Assembly (NCBI RefSeq): GCF_001404515.1
Contig: NZ_CXWE01000008.1
Location: 124,001 to 188,000 of the forward strand
DNA from: Roseibium album
GTDB lineage: Bacteria > Pseudomonadota > Alphaproteobacteria > Rhizobiales > Stappiaceae
Direction of reading: 5' to 3'
DNA: 64,000 bases
The translations under genes and the position numbers were made by a program. Of the stretch, positions 28,208 through 37,084 are shown piece after piece. The first letter of the stretch is position 1; every line of letters begins with the position of its first letter. The notes under the pieces were generated by a model. It saw only the letters and a program-made list of their open reading frames with translations. It had not been told where the DNA came from and made no database searches.

Positions 28208-28390
28208 TTAGGGGGTGGTGATAGATTCATCTAGTTTTCCGGCAATATTTTCAAACACTGCCGTCAAGGACGTGCCTGCAAGAGATACAGCCGCGATGAT
28301 GACGATGGACAGCAAGCCGGCGATCAGGCCGTATTCAATTGCAGTTGCGCCAGATTCGTCTTTTACGAAACGGTTGATAAGAGTTTTCAT
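28208..28390 (-). CDS. pilA: Flp-type major pilin
   Basis: The 60-residue prepilin has a short positive leader ending at Gly14, then ATAIEYGLIAGLLSIVIIAA, the Flp motif with Glu at +5 and Tyr at +6 of the mature protein, and one hydrophobic helix. After cleavage by CpaA it polymerises into the Tad pilus. The ATG at 28390 has GGAG at good spacing, so the longer frame to 28462 is rejected. It has its own terminator and a CtrA-like upstream motif. Confidence 0.95.
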   Translation of the reverse strand: MKTLINRFVKDESGATAIEYGLIAGLLSIVIIAAVSLAGTSLTAVFENIAGKLDESITTP

Positions 28391-28915
28391 GTTTTTTGCT
28401 CCAAGTACCACTGAGTTGACAGCTTCAAGTCCGCCGGATCTTGTTCTGGTCCGTTCGAACATGAACCCAACCTAGGGCAGAGAGCTTTCCAACCAGTTAA
28501 AGCGACCACATGATTCCGGGGCAATCTTCATAAATGTAACTATAGTTAAAAATCGGTATAGATAAAAAATGGTTAACTCAGCTTATTTTCTAATGAAATT
28601 CAAAATATTTTGCAGTATAAATTAAAATACCCTCGTAAGATCTCCGGTCATACATAACTTTTTTACGGATTTGTCAATCTTATACTTATTGTTTTATTTC
28701 GAATATTATTCTTGGTGGCATTCTCTTCGAAAAAAACATTGTAACAATTCAGGAGTCTCAGGAATAATTTCGAATTTGCATTCAAAACACCTCAGACTCT
28801 TAAAGCATATCGACGTGTCAGTAGTTCTTCGCCAATTTTCGTCACGTTAGCAGATCGTTCACCACGTTTGCGGCATGATCTCGTAAGAATTGGCACTAAT
28901 GGAGTATTCATAAGC
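28391..28915. other. AT-rich divergent intergenic region
   Basis: About 525 bases between the pilin gene and the divergent secretin-N-like gene are clearly richer in A and T than the surroundings, most of all at 28530-28760. They should hold both promoters. A CtrA-like motif is at 28569-28576. I see no coding region. Confidence 0.7.
28569..28577 (-). promoter_or_regulatory. CtrA-like motif upstream of the pilin gene
   Basis: The minus strand reads GTTAACCAT across 28577-28569, about 180 bases before the pilin start. A further TTAAC lies about 30 bases nearer. CtrA activates pilA in Caulobacter, which makes this site plausible. Confidence 0.45.
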
Positions 28916-29377
28916 ATGTTTATGAACCTAATCAGATGGACTGGCGTGCTTTTGTTTGCAGCACAGACAAGCATTGCAATGGCGCAGGACGGACCGGTCA
29001 TGGTGACAGTTGACCGTGCCAAGATCTTTCGGATCGACGATGGGGCCTCGGCCGTCATCGTCGGAAACCCGTTCATCGCAGACGTGTCCATGTTTGATGA
29101 GAATACGGTTGTGATAACCGGAAAGAGTTACGGCACGACCAACCTCGTCATCCTGGACAGCAACAGCAAGCCTATCGTCGACGAAGTCATAACAGTTCGC
29201 GCTTCGGAGGACGACGTTGTTGCCGTCTATCGCAAATCGCTGCGCTCGACCATGTCTTGCAATCCAAGCTGCGAGCCAACAATGCGCCTGGGCGACGATG
29301 TCAATGCATTCAACGGGATTGCCGAGCAGGCAAACTCCAGAAACTCCATGGCGGCCAGCGCGGCAGGCGTGAAGTGA
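28916..29377 (+). CDS. Secretin N-terminal-like pilus-assembly protein
   Basis: The 153-residue product has a signal peptide (MNLIRWTGVLLFAAQTSIAMAQ) and a domain like the N-terminus of CpaC: KIFRIDDGASAVIVGNPFIADVSM followed by GKSYGTTNLVILDS. It lacks the secretin barrel, so it is a stand-alone periplasmic domain, perhaps a partner of CpaC. The C-terminus has a cysteine pair (CNPSCEP). The ATG at 28916 or the next at 28922 are both possible. It leads the plus-strand group with two TadE-like genes. Confidence 0.82.
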   Translation: MFMNLIRWTGVLLFAAQTSIAMAQDGPVMVTVDRAKIFRIDDGASAVIVGNPFIADVSMFDENTVVITGKSYGTTNLVILDSNSKPIVDEVITVRASEDDVVAVYRKSLRSTMSCNPSCEPTMRLGDDVNAFNGIAEQANSRNSMAASAAGVK

Positions 29378-29400
29378 CCGTCATATAATGTGAGAAAACG

Positions 29401-29952
29401 ATGAGTGGCAGAGAAAAACACCGCCGGTTCCTAGGAACCAGATTACTACGGTCGCTCCTGAAGGACCGTGAGGGTGTGACGGCCATCGAATTTTCGATGG
29501 TGGCCCTGCCATTCTTCATCATCGTCTTCGGCATCATGGAAGTCGGCATTACGATGTTTGTAAATCGCATGGTCGATAACGCATTGATCAGTGCTTCGAG
29601 ACTGATCAGGACTGGACAACATATCGACATTTCCAGCAATGAAGAATTCAAAAACAAGATTTGTGGATTCATGCCTGCGTTTATGTGCGATATCGAAAGG
29701 ATCATTGTCGCTGTCGAAACAGCCAATACCTTTTCCGAGGCTTCCGATAAAGCAAGTCTTTACGATGAACATGGCGACCTTAAAGAGGACGGTTTTTCTC
29801 ACGCGCCCGGTGGCGCCGGTGACATCGTTGTTGTGAAATTGATTTACAAGTGGCCAATGATGACTTCCGCACTAAATCTTGCACTAAATGACCACGGGAC
29901 CGAGCGATTTCTGACGTCAACAATGGTATTCCGCAATGAACCCTGGGAATAA
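29401..29952 (+). CDS. TadE-like pseudopilin
   Basis: The 183-residue protein has a prepilin-like start, LLKDREGVTAIEFSMVALPFFIIVFG, with Glu at the conserved position after the cleavage glycine, one membrane helix and a periplasmic domain with a cysteine pair in KICGFMPAFMC. TadE-family pseudopilins are cleaved by CpaA and are minor components of the Tad machine. It lies 23 bases after the secretin-N-like gene and overlaps the next gene by 17 bases. Confidence 0.9.
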   Translation: MSGREKHRRFLGTRLLRSLLKDREGVTAIEFSMVALPFFIIVFGIMEVGITMFVNRMVDNALISASRLIRTGQHIDISSNEEFKNKICGFMPAFMCDIERIIVAVETANTFSEASDKASLYDEHGDLKEDGFSHAPGGAGDIVVVKLIYKWPMMTSALNLALNDHGTERFLTSTMVFRNEPWE

Positions 29953-30550
29953 CTTCATGCCAACCCTGGTTACCGCGACGAATTTTGCCACTGGAGCCAT
30001 GAAAAAGTTCCGCCGTGACGACAATGCCGTGTCCGCCGTTGAATTCGCCATGATCCTTCCGTTCATGTTCTTTCTTCTGATTGGCATGACGGAGCTGGCG
30101 GAAGCTCTCAACCAGGACAGGAAGGTCAGCCGCATCGCAAACGCCGTGGCCGACCTGATCGCACAGGAAGAAGCCGTTTCCAGGACCGACCTCGATTCGC
30201 TGATGAATATCGGCGAGAAGATCCTTGACCCCTATCCGTCGACAAACCTGCAGGTGATCGTTGCCAGCGTCTCCTTTGATGACGACGGCGATGCCAGCGT
30301 TGACTGGAGCCGCGATTCAGCCGGAGCCACCCCCTGGTCGACGGGTGCCGCGCCCCCAATCACCTTGCCGGGCACCGTAGCCGTACCGAATTCTTCAATT
30401 GTCGTTGGGCAGTCCAACCTGACCTACACTCCCAGCTTCACGGGACTGTTTTCGGGAATATTCGAATGGAGTCCTTCGGTCATGAACCTTAGCGACACAT
30501 ATTTCCTGACGCCAAGGATCACGGGGACTGTCACCTGCAGCAATTGCTGA
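29936..30550 (+). CDS. Second TadE-like pseudopilin
   Basis: The 204-residue product starts with a positive segment MKKFRRDDNAVSAVEFAMILPF (about residues 22-43) with the prepilin-like glutamate, then one helix and a periplasmic domain rich in Ser/Thr/Pro ending CSNC. It is probably TadF or TadE in function. It overlaps the upstream pseudopilin gene, so the two are translationally coupled. The first ATG at 29936 leaves a 21-residue lead; ATG at 29999 would give a canonical short leader. Confidence 0.87.
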   Translation: MNPGNNFMPTLVTATNFATGAMKKFRRDDNAVSAVEFAMILPFMFFLLIGMTELAEALNQDRKVSRIANAVADLIAQEEAVSRTDLDSLMNIGEKILDPYPSTNLQVIVASVSFDDDGDASVDWSRDSAGATPWSTGAAPPITLPGTVAVPNSSIVVGQSNLTYTPSFTGLFSGIFEWSPSVMNLSDTYFLTPRITGTVTCSNC

Positions 30551-30668
30551 CCCGGGTTTCAGCGGCCAACACTATCTTTCCCGTATTTGCATCGTCGCAT
30601 AGCGCGCGTACCCTCATCAGGCTACATTGCATTGCAATATTCCTGTTTCAGTTGGGGACCTTGAACCG

Positions 30669-32081
30669 ATGGCGACAAACAAGACTTTCGAACAGATTGC
30701 CGTAGGCGACACGGCGGAAATCGTCCGGGAGTGTTCCAGCAATGACCTGCTGGTTTTCGCGCATGCCTCCGGAAATCGCAATCCGATCCACTTGCCCGAT
30801 ACCGACTGGACCGGCGACGGTATCGTCGACAAACCGGTCGCGCCCGCCATGTGGGTCGGTGGACTGGCATCCGCGGTTCTCGGAAACATTCTGCCAGGTC
30901 CCGGCACGGTTTATAAATCACAGTCGTTTCGTTTTCTAGGTGCAGCTGCGGTGGGCGATCATTTGCACGTGAAAGTGACCGCGACCGAAAAGCGGCCGGA
31001 CAACATTGTCGTCTTTGATCTGACCGTGACCCGCGGCGATGGTTTTCGCCTGGTGGAAGGCGTTGCCGAGGTCGCCGCGCCCACGGAGACCATCGAATTC
31101 GATTCCAGCGACATCCCCGCCCTGCTGGTGCAACGTCACCGCCACTTCAACAGAATGATCGAGCTCGCAAAAACACTCCCCGCCTTGCCGACGGCGGTGG
31201 TTGCTCCAGATGACCCCAATTCTCTCGAGGGTGCCCTGATGGCAGCGCGGGAAGGCCTGATCAGGCCGGTTCTTATTGGCGCGAAAAGCAGGATTGAAGA
31301 CGCGGCCAAGGAACTCAGTGAAACCATCGATGCCTACGAACTGATCGATATCGAAGATGAGATGGAGGCCGCCGGCCGGGCCGTCGCCATGGTGCACGAA
31401 GGCAAGGTGAAAGCTGTCATGAAGGGTCACCTTCATACCGATCATCTCTTGCATCACGTGGTTAAACGCGATGGTGGCCTTAGAACGAAGCGTCGTATCA
31501 GCCATGTTTTCGTAATGGACATTCCCGGCCGCAAAACGCCTGTTCTGATCTCCGACGCGGCGATCAACATCACGCCGGACCTCAACACGAAGGTCGATAT
31601 CACGCAAAACGCCATCGACGCAGCGTGTTCACTCGGTTTGGAAACGCCGCGTGTCGGCATTCTGTCCGCCATCGAAACGGTCAACCCGGCCATTCCGTCG
31701 AGCCTTGATGCCGCGGTGCTGTCAAAGATGGCCGAACGTGGCCAGATCACAGGCGCTGTCGTCGACGGACCTTTGGCAATGGACAACGCAATCGACCTGC
31801 AGGCGGCGCGCACGAAGGGCATCACGTCTCTGGTCGCGGGCCGCGCCGAAGTCCTGATTGTCCCCAATCTGGAATCCGGCAACATGCTGGCAAAGGAACT
31901 GACGTTCATCGCCCATGCCGAAGCTGCCGGTCTTGTGATCGGCGCGAAAGTTCCGGTGATGCTGACCAGCCGGGCCGACGACGGCCGTTCCCGGCTCGCA
32001 TCCTGCGCCCTTGCCCTGCTCTATGTGCACTGGAAAGCAAGCGGTGCGCCGGTCGGATTTCTGGACCGTGACGTGAAATGA
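30669..32081 (+). CDS. Bifunctional MaoC-like hydratase / phosphate acetyltransferase
   Basis: The 470-residue protein fuses two domains. Residues about 1-145 form a MaoC-like hot-dog hydratase (FAHASGNRNPIHL with the catalytic Asp/His pattern and VAPAMWVGGLASAVLG). Residues about 160-470 form a phosphate acetyl/butyryltransferase (VMKGHLHTDHLLHHVV, ALLYVHWKAS). It should make acetyl phosphate from acetyl-CoA, together with the overlapping ackA. The substrate of the hydratase part is unknown. GGGGACC precedes the ATG at 30669. Confidence 0.92.
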   Translation: MATNKTFEQIAVGDTAEIVRECSSNDLLVFAHASGNRNPIHLPDTDWTGDGIVDKPVAPAMWVGGLASAVLGNILPGPGTVYKSQSFRFLGAAAVGDHLHVKVTATEKRPDNIVVFDLTVTRGDGFRLVEGVAEVAAPTETIEFDSSDIPALLVQRHRHFNRMIELAKTLPALPTAVVAPDDPNSLEGALMAAREGLIRPVLIGAKSRIEDAAKELSETIDAYELIDIEDEMEAAGRAVAMVHEGKVKAVMKGHLHTDHLLHHVVKRDGGLRTKRRISHVFVMDIPGRKTPVLISDAAINITPDLNTKVDITQNAIDAACSLGLETPRVGILSAIETVNPAIPSSLDAAVLSKMAERGQITGAVVDGPLAMDNAIDLQAARTKGITSLVAGRAEVLIVPNLESGNMLAKELTFIAHAEAAGLVIGAKVPVMLTSRADDGRSRLASCALALLYVHWKASGAPVGFLDRDVK

Positions 32082-33274
32082 CGATGACACCCGTCATTCT
32101 TGTTCTCAATTCAGGTTCCTCGTCCATCAAGTTCACCCTCTTTGAAGGTGATCGCCCCCGGTTGGCTGGACAGATTTCAGGTCTGGGTGCAGAACCGCAC
32201 ATTGACCTCAAATCAGAAAGGACCGGCGGCCGAATAGACAGACAGCTATCCGCCGAAGCAGGCAGGACGCACCGGTCGGCACTCGCGTCACTGATTCCCA
32301 TTCTTGAAGAGGAAACAAACGGGCAGAAGGTCGACGCGGTCGGGCATCGGGTCGTTCATGGAGGCATGCAGTACGCAACGCCTTTACAGATCACGGATGA
32401 CGTTCTTTCGGATCTCAAGTCGCTCGAACCACTGGCGCCTTTGCATCAGCCGCACAATCTCGCCGGGATCGATGCGGCACGCTCAGCGTTTCCAAATGCG
32501 ATCCAGACCGCCTGTTTCGATACGGCCTTTCATCGCAACCATCCCTGGGTCAACGATACATTCGCGCTGCCGCAGTCACTTTACGAAGAAGGCGTGCGCC
32601 GCTATGGATTTCACGGCCTCTCTTATGAATATATCTGCAGCCATCTCAAGGAAACCGGCCAGGACTTCGGAGCAGGCAAACTGGTTGTCGCCCATCTGGG
32701 TAACGGAGCCTCCATGTGCGCGATCCGGGATGGTCAGAGCATCGGGTCGACGATGGGTTTCACTGCCCTCGACGGCTTGCCAATGGGCACGCGCTGCGGA
32801 CAGCTCGACCCGGGGGTCGTGCTGTATCTCATGACGACAAAAGGCATGACGCCCGAGGAGATCTCGGACCTCCTCTACAAGCAATCCGGGCTCAAGGGTC
32901 TGTCCGGCATCAGCCAGGACATGCGCACACTGACGGAAAGCGACGATCCCGGGGCGTCAGCGGCAATTGACTATTTTGTTTTCCGCATCAGGCGGGAACT
33001 CGGTGCGATGGCAGCAATCCTGAAAGGGTTGGACACTGTCGTCTTCACTGGCGGGATTGGTGAAAACGCAGCGGTAATCCGATCCATGGTCTGTGCCGAT
33101 CAGGATTGGCTCGGGCTCTCCATCGATGAGGAGAAGAACAATGCGCGTGTTGAAGATATCACTGCTGAAACATCTCGGGTCAGGGTGCTGGTCATCCCGA
33201 CCAACGAAGAAGAAATGATCCGCCGCCATACTGAGCGTCTGATGCGTGCTGAAGCCTTTCCTGCAGGCAGCTAA
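32078..33274 (+). CDS. ackA: Acetate kinase
   Basis: The 398-residue protein has the family start VLNSGSSSIKF, the substrate histidine region VVHGGMQYA, VVAHLGNGASMCAIR and FTGGIGENAAVIR. AckA exchanges acetyl phosphate and ADP for acetate and ATP. It overlaps the MaoC-Pta fusion by ATGA, so the pair is translationally coupled and probably works as one acetyl-CoA to acetate route. It ends tail-to-tail with the PhnD-like gene, overlapping by a few bases. Confidence 0.96.
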   Translation: MTMTPVILVLNSGSSSIKFTLFEGDRPRLAGQISGLGAEPHIDLKSERTGGRIDRQLSAEAGRTHRSALASLIPILEEETNGQKVDAVGHRVVHGGMQYATPLQITDDVLSDLKSLEPLAPLHQPHNLAGIDAARSAFPNAIQTACFDTAFHRNHPWVNDTFALPQSLYEEGVRRYGFHGLSYEYICSHLKETGQDFGAGKLVVAHLGNGASMCAIRDGQSIGSTMGFTALDGLPMGTRCGQLDPGVVLYLMTTKGMTPEEISDLLYKQSGLKGLSGISQDMRTLTESDDPGASAAIDYFVFRIRRELGAMAAILKGLDTVVFTGGIGENAAVIRSMVCADQDWLGLSIDEEKNNARVEDITAETSRVRVLVIPTNEEEMIRRHTERLMRAEAFPAGS

Positions 33275-34215
33275 CGTCGACCCTCCACCTCAAGCAGGCT
33301 CGAATACTCATCTTCGAACGTTCTGAGAACAGGCCTGTAATCCGCATGCACCACCGGCTCGAACCCTCCGGGCAAGTCAGGTTCAATCGCCAGGTAGGCG
33401 CCTGGCGCCTCTCGGCGCATGTCCATCAAGCCGGCCCGAAGACGCCGCTTGAGCGCGTCGGGCAGATCTTTTGAAATGCTGTGCGCGGAATATGGAATGG
33501 GCGGGGACCGCCAGACGATCTGCAGATCATTGAAGCCCTTGCTGCCCGAGACGTAGTAGTCGTTCAATGTCCCTGCCGTGAAGCCGTTCTTGGCCTCACC
33601 TGCAAGGCTCGACCAGGCGAGCGAAGCCTGAACGCGTCCATCCAGAAGTGCCTGCAGGCCTTCCACGGGGTTCTGGACCTCGACCAACGTCTGAAAATGA
33701 GACCTGGCGTCAATTCCGTCGGCGGCAAGATTGGCAATCGGCACACGATATGCCGCGACTGCATGCTTGTTTCCAACAGCAAGACGAGTGCCTTTCAGAT
33801 CCTCAATCGAGGTGCTGTCTCCGCCGCGCTTGCTGACGAGGATGGCATAGAAGCGGGCTGGAAAATCGTCCGGCCCGGCAGTCACAAGCGGCTCTACACA
33901 TTTGCAAAGCCGATGAGCCGCCGCGTAGGCAGAAGGAGACAGGCGAACATAGTCTATCCGTCCGTTGACGAGGCCCTCGACCGCCTCCCCCAGTGTTTCC
34001 ATCAAAAACAGATCAACCGGAAGATCAGCAATTTCCTCAAGCGCGAGCCGAAAAGGTTCAACGCGCTCGCGTGCATTTTCATCCGCGCCAACGACGACAC
34101 CGAGACGCAGCCGGTCTGGCATGACTTCAGGATCTTTGGCCTCGGCAGAAACAACAGGGGCGAAAAGGCAAAGAATCAGAGCAACAAGTTTGGTGATATT
34201 GGTCAACAAGGCCAT
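33271..34215 (-). CDS. PhnD-like phosphate/phosphonate-type substrate-binding protein, orphan
   Basis: The 314-residue product has a signal peptide (cleavage near VVSAEA), then the PhnD/SsuA/transferrin-like fold: LRLGVVVGADEN, DYVRLSPSAYAAAHRLCK and LKGTRLAVGNKHAVAAYRVP. Proteins of this family bind phosphonate, phosphite or other oxyanions in the periplasm, but some serve as sensor input. No ABC permease or ATPase is adjacent, so it may be an orphan sensor or use a remote transporter. Ligand cannot be told. Confidence 0.85.
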   Translation of the reverse strand: MALLTNITKLVALILCLFAPVVSAEAKDPEVMPDRLRLGVVVGADENARERVEPFRLALEEIADLPVDLFLMETLGEAVEGLVNGRIDYVRLSPSAYAAAHRLCKCVEPLVTAGPDDFPARFYAILVSKRGGDSTSIEDLKGTRLAVGNKHAVAAYRVPIANLAADGIDARSHFQTLVEVQNPVEGLQALLDGRVQASLAWSSLAGEAKNGFTAGTLNDYYVSGSKGFNDLQIVWRSPPIPYSAHSISKDLPDALKRRLRAGLMDMRREAPGAYLAIEPDLPGGFEPVVHADYRPVLRTFEDEYSSLLEVEGRR

Positions 34216-34297
34216 AGTCCTGTCATAACTCTTTGATCAAGATCGAAAATTCGCACATCGCCCAAAAATTCTCTCACAACATATATCGGACTATTCA

Positions 34298-34912
34298 ATG
34301 CCCAATGCTATCACGACGGTTGTCTTCGATATAGGTAATGTCCTGATCGAATGGAATCCGGAATATCTCTATCGACGCCTTATTCCAGACGAAACGGAGC
34401 GGACGTCGTTTCTGGCATCAATTTGTACTCCCGACTGGAATCTGCAACAGGACCTCGGCCGCTCCTGGAAGGAAGGCGTGGAAACGCTTTGTGCGCTTCA
34501 TCCTGACAAGGCAGAGCTCATTGCGGCTTATTCGGATCATTGGCACGACATGGTCCCGGGCGAGATACCGGGGACGCGGCAATTGTTGGAGGAACTCGGG
34601 TCGAAAGGTATTCCGCTTTACGCAGTCACCAATTTCTCGTCCGAGAAATTCCTTGAGGCACAGGACCGGTTTCCGTTCCTAAGAACCAGTTTCCTGGATA
34701 TCGTCGTTTCAGCAGAAGAAAGGATGATCAAGCCTGACCCAAGGATCTACAGCGTCCTGTTTGAGCGAAACCGGCTGGACGCGGGAACCTGTCTGTTCAT
34801 CGACGATTCCATCGCCAACGTCGAAGCCGCCAGAGGCGTCGGCATGAGGGCGCATCACTTCACGTCGGCAGACATTCTCGCCGCAGATCTCAGGCAACTC
34901 GGCTTGCTATGA
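34298..34912 (+). CDS. HAD-family hydrolase (YihX-like)
   Basis: The 204-residue protein has motif I VVFDIGNVLIEWN with nucleophile Asp11, an alpha-helical cap, YAVTNFSS as motif II, Lys in MIKPDPRIY and LFIDDSIANVEAA as motif IV. This FDxGNV type is found in sugar-phosphate phosphatases such as YihX and in some dehalogenases. The substrate is not predictable. It converges on the deacetylase gene and overlaps it by six bases. Confidence 0.9.
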   Translation: MPNAITTVVFDIGNVLIEWNPEYLYRRLIPDETERTSFLASICTPDWNLQQDLGRSWKEGVETLCALHPDKAELIAAYSDHWHDMVPGEIPGTRQLLEELGSKGIPLYAVTNFSSEKFLEAQDRFPFLRTSFLDIVVSAEERMIKPDPRIYSVLFERNRLDAGTCLFIDDSIANVEAARGVGMRAHHFTSADILAADLRQLGLL

Positions 34913-35938
34913 GCCCCCGAAACCTTCCAGGACGTTCACGCAATTTGTGCCAAGGGCGTCGACCGCATATCCCCCTTCCAGGAGGAAAAGCGTCGGCACA
35001 CCTACTTTGGCAAGGCGTTGCCCGAGCAGGATGTAGTCCTCGCTCTTGAACCTGAACCCCGAGATCGGGTCGTTCTCGAAGCAGTCGAGCCCGAGCGACA
35101 CGATCATCGCATCCGGCTTGTAGACCAGAAGCCAGCGGCAGGCCTCTTCAAGGGCAGGCGTATAGGCATCCCAATCGGTGCCGAGAGGCAAGGGCCAGTT
35201 GCGGGTGAAACCGGTTCCGGCATGTTCACCCGTTTCATCCGCAAATCCCAGAAAATAGGGATACTCATTCTTCGGATCAGCGTGGATCGACAGGAACAGG
35301 ACATCCGGGCGGTCGTAGAAGAGAGCTTGCGTGCCGTTGCCGTGATGATAGTCGACATCCAGAATGGCAACGCGGTTCAAACCGTAGTCGCGCAGATATT
35401 GTGCAGCGACTGCCGCATTGTTGAAGAAACAATATCCGCCGTAAAAATCAAAGCCGGCGTGGTGACCCGGTGGCCGACACAGGGCAAAAGCCGACTTTTC
35501 ACCATCCAGAATGAGTTTGGCGCCGGTCAATGCGGTGTTCGCCGATGCGCGTGCCGCCTGATAAGTGAATTCTCCAACCGGTGTTCCGGCATCCATCGAG
35601 TAGCGGCCCAACAAACCGTCGATATGCTCGATCTCGACATCCTGCCGCAGACTGCGAATGGGCCACACGAACGGAAATGCCTCCTTGGTCCGGCCCGCTT
35701 CCGTCCACCTCCCCCAGAAGCTTTCCAGGAACGAAACATAGTGTGAGGCATGGACCCGCTGAAGTGGACGGATCGGAAACTCTTCCGAACCGACGACGTC
35801 TCCGACTTTCCTTTGCCTGACAGTTTCCAGAACGATTTCGGCGCGGCGTGGGATTTCGACAGCCGGCTTCAACTCGCCATCTGAAATCTCCTGTGCCGGC
35901 GCATGCGCGAGCTGGAGGTCAGAAAATACCGTCTTCAA
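34907..35938 (-). CDS. Histone-deacetylase-family acetylpolyamine amidohydrolase-like protein
   Basis: The 343-residue zinc hydrolase has the tandem histidines in CRPPGHHAGFDFYGG, the zinc ligands Asp and His in LDVDYHHGNGTQ and a further Asp in SLGLDCFENDP. The insertion after residue 100 and MKTVFSDLQLAHAP start are typical of the bacterial acetylpolyamine amidohydrolases. It would deacetylate small acetylated amines in the cytoplasm, though the exact substrate is unproven. It shares its end with the HAD gene. Confidence 0.92.
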   Translation of the reverse strand: MKTVFSDLQLAHAPAQEISDGELKPAVEIPRRAEIVLETVRQRKVGDVVGSEEFPIRPLQRVHASHYVSFLESFWGRWTEAGRTKEAFPFVWPIRSLRQDVEIEHIDGLLGRYSMDAGTPVGEFTYQAARASANTALTGAKLILDGEKSAFALCRPPGHHAGFDFYGGYCFFNNAAVAAQYLRDYGLNRVAILDVDYHHGNGTQALFYDRPDVLFLSIHADPKNEYPYFLGFADETGEHAGTGFTRNWPLPLGTDWDAYTPALEEACRWLLVYKPDAMIVSLGLDCFENDPISGFRFKSEDYILLGQRLAKVGVPTLFLLEGGYAVDALGTNCVNVLEGFGGS

Positions 35939-36005
35939 TCGCTGCCCCCTTTGCCTTCATCGTTTCACATCGGCTTTGCCGCCGCCTGCTTCAATGTAAC
36001 CCATC

Positions 36006-37004
36006 TCAGGAAAAACGGAATTCCGTCACATGACTATAGGTCTGTGATGGTTGTAACAGGACAGGTGTAAATTCTTTCTGATTGATGCTGTCCGGCCATC
36101 GTTGCGCCTCCAGACACAGGCCCGCATGCGGACCGTAGGTCTTGCCACCAAGCCCTGGAACAGGCACGTTCAATCTTGCCGCATCATAAAGCTGAAGACC
36201 CGGCTCGGTCGTCCAGACTTCCATCCGCCGTTCGCCTGTAGAATCTTCCAGCGCTGCCGCGAAGCCCATCGATGACCGGGGTTCTCCCGCCAGACAGAAA
36301 TTATGATCATATTGCAGATCCTCCTCGCCTGGCTTCCGTCGAAGACTGCGACCATCCTGAAAGTCGAAGGGCGTCCATTCCACGCGCCTGACTTCGCCGG
36401 TCGGGATCAGGGTCTCATCAACAGGCAGATAAGTTTCTGCCGCAATCTCAAGGCTGTGGTCCAGAATTGTCTCGCTGCCCTCAAGATTGAAATAGCTGTG
36501 CTGGGTCAGATTGACGGGTGTCGCCTTGTCTGTTGTCGCGGAGATCTTGACCCTCAAGGCGCCTGATCCGGTCAGCGTGTAGCGCACAAGTGCCTCGACC
36601 TGGCCCGGATATCCCATGTCTCCATCTTCGGAAACAAGTTTCAAAAGCACGCTGGCCTTGTCGCTCTGTTCCACCTGCCAGTTTCTTGAAGAAAACCCTG
36701 TCGCGCCGCCATGAAGGTGATGCAGCCCGCCGTCGTTGCAATCGAGCTGATAGGTTTCCCCTTCGATCTTGATCTTTCCGCCGGCAATTCTGTTGGCGCA
36801 GCGCCCGGCAACTACCCCGAAATAAGCAGAGTGATCGAGATAACTGTGCAGATCTTCAAATCCGAGGACCACCGATTGACCGTCTACCTTCAAGTCTCGG
36901 ATGATGGCACCAAATGTCAGGACGGACGCTTCAAGAAACCCTTTTTTCAACGTGATTTCCTGGACAGACGTGCCGTCCGGAAGGGTGCCGAATTCACTGA
37001 TCAT
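36006..37004 (-). CDS. galM: Aldose 1-epimerase
   Basis: GalM interconverts alpha and beta anomers of galactose and related sugars. The 332-residue protein has a substrate histidine in NLTQHSYFNLEG and the catalytic base glutamate in GLCLEAQRWPD near the C-terminus, with VAGRCANRIAGGKI and GGLHHLHGG earlier. Length is normal. It lies 80 bases after the phosphohexomutase gene on the same strand, which would suit a role in sugar uptake and activation. Confidence 0.93.
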   Translation of the reverse strand: MISEFGTLPDGTSVQEITLKKGFLEASVLTFGAIIRDLKVDGQSVVLGFEDLHSYLDHSAYFGVVAGRCANRIAGGKIKIEGETYQLDCNDGGLHHLHGGATGFSSRNWQVEQSDKASVLLKLVSEDGDMGYPGQVEALVRYTLTGSGALRVKISATTDKATPVNLTQHSYFNLEGSETILDHSLEIAAETYLPVDETLIPTGEVRRVEWTPFDFQDGRSLRRKPGEEDLQYDHNFCLAGEPRSSMGFAAALEDSTGERRMEVWTTEPGLQLYDAARLNVPVPGLGGKTYGPHAGLCLEAQRWPDSINQKEFTPVLLQPSQTYSHVTEFRFS

Positions 37005-37084
37005 GCAGATTTTTCCAAAAAGGCTTGCCTGAGATACGCCTGGACGGCGGAATCATTCGCTGCCCTGTGACATGTCGCCAAACC

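Noticed and set aside
28895..28912. TGGCAC motif as a second sigma-54 promoter upstream of the secretin-N-like gene
   Set aside because: The -12 element TTGC is missing at the required spacing.
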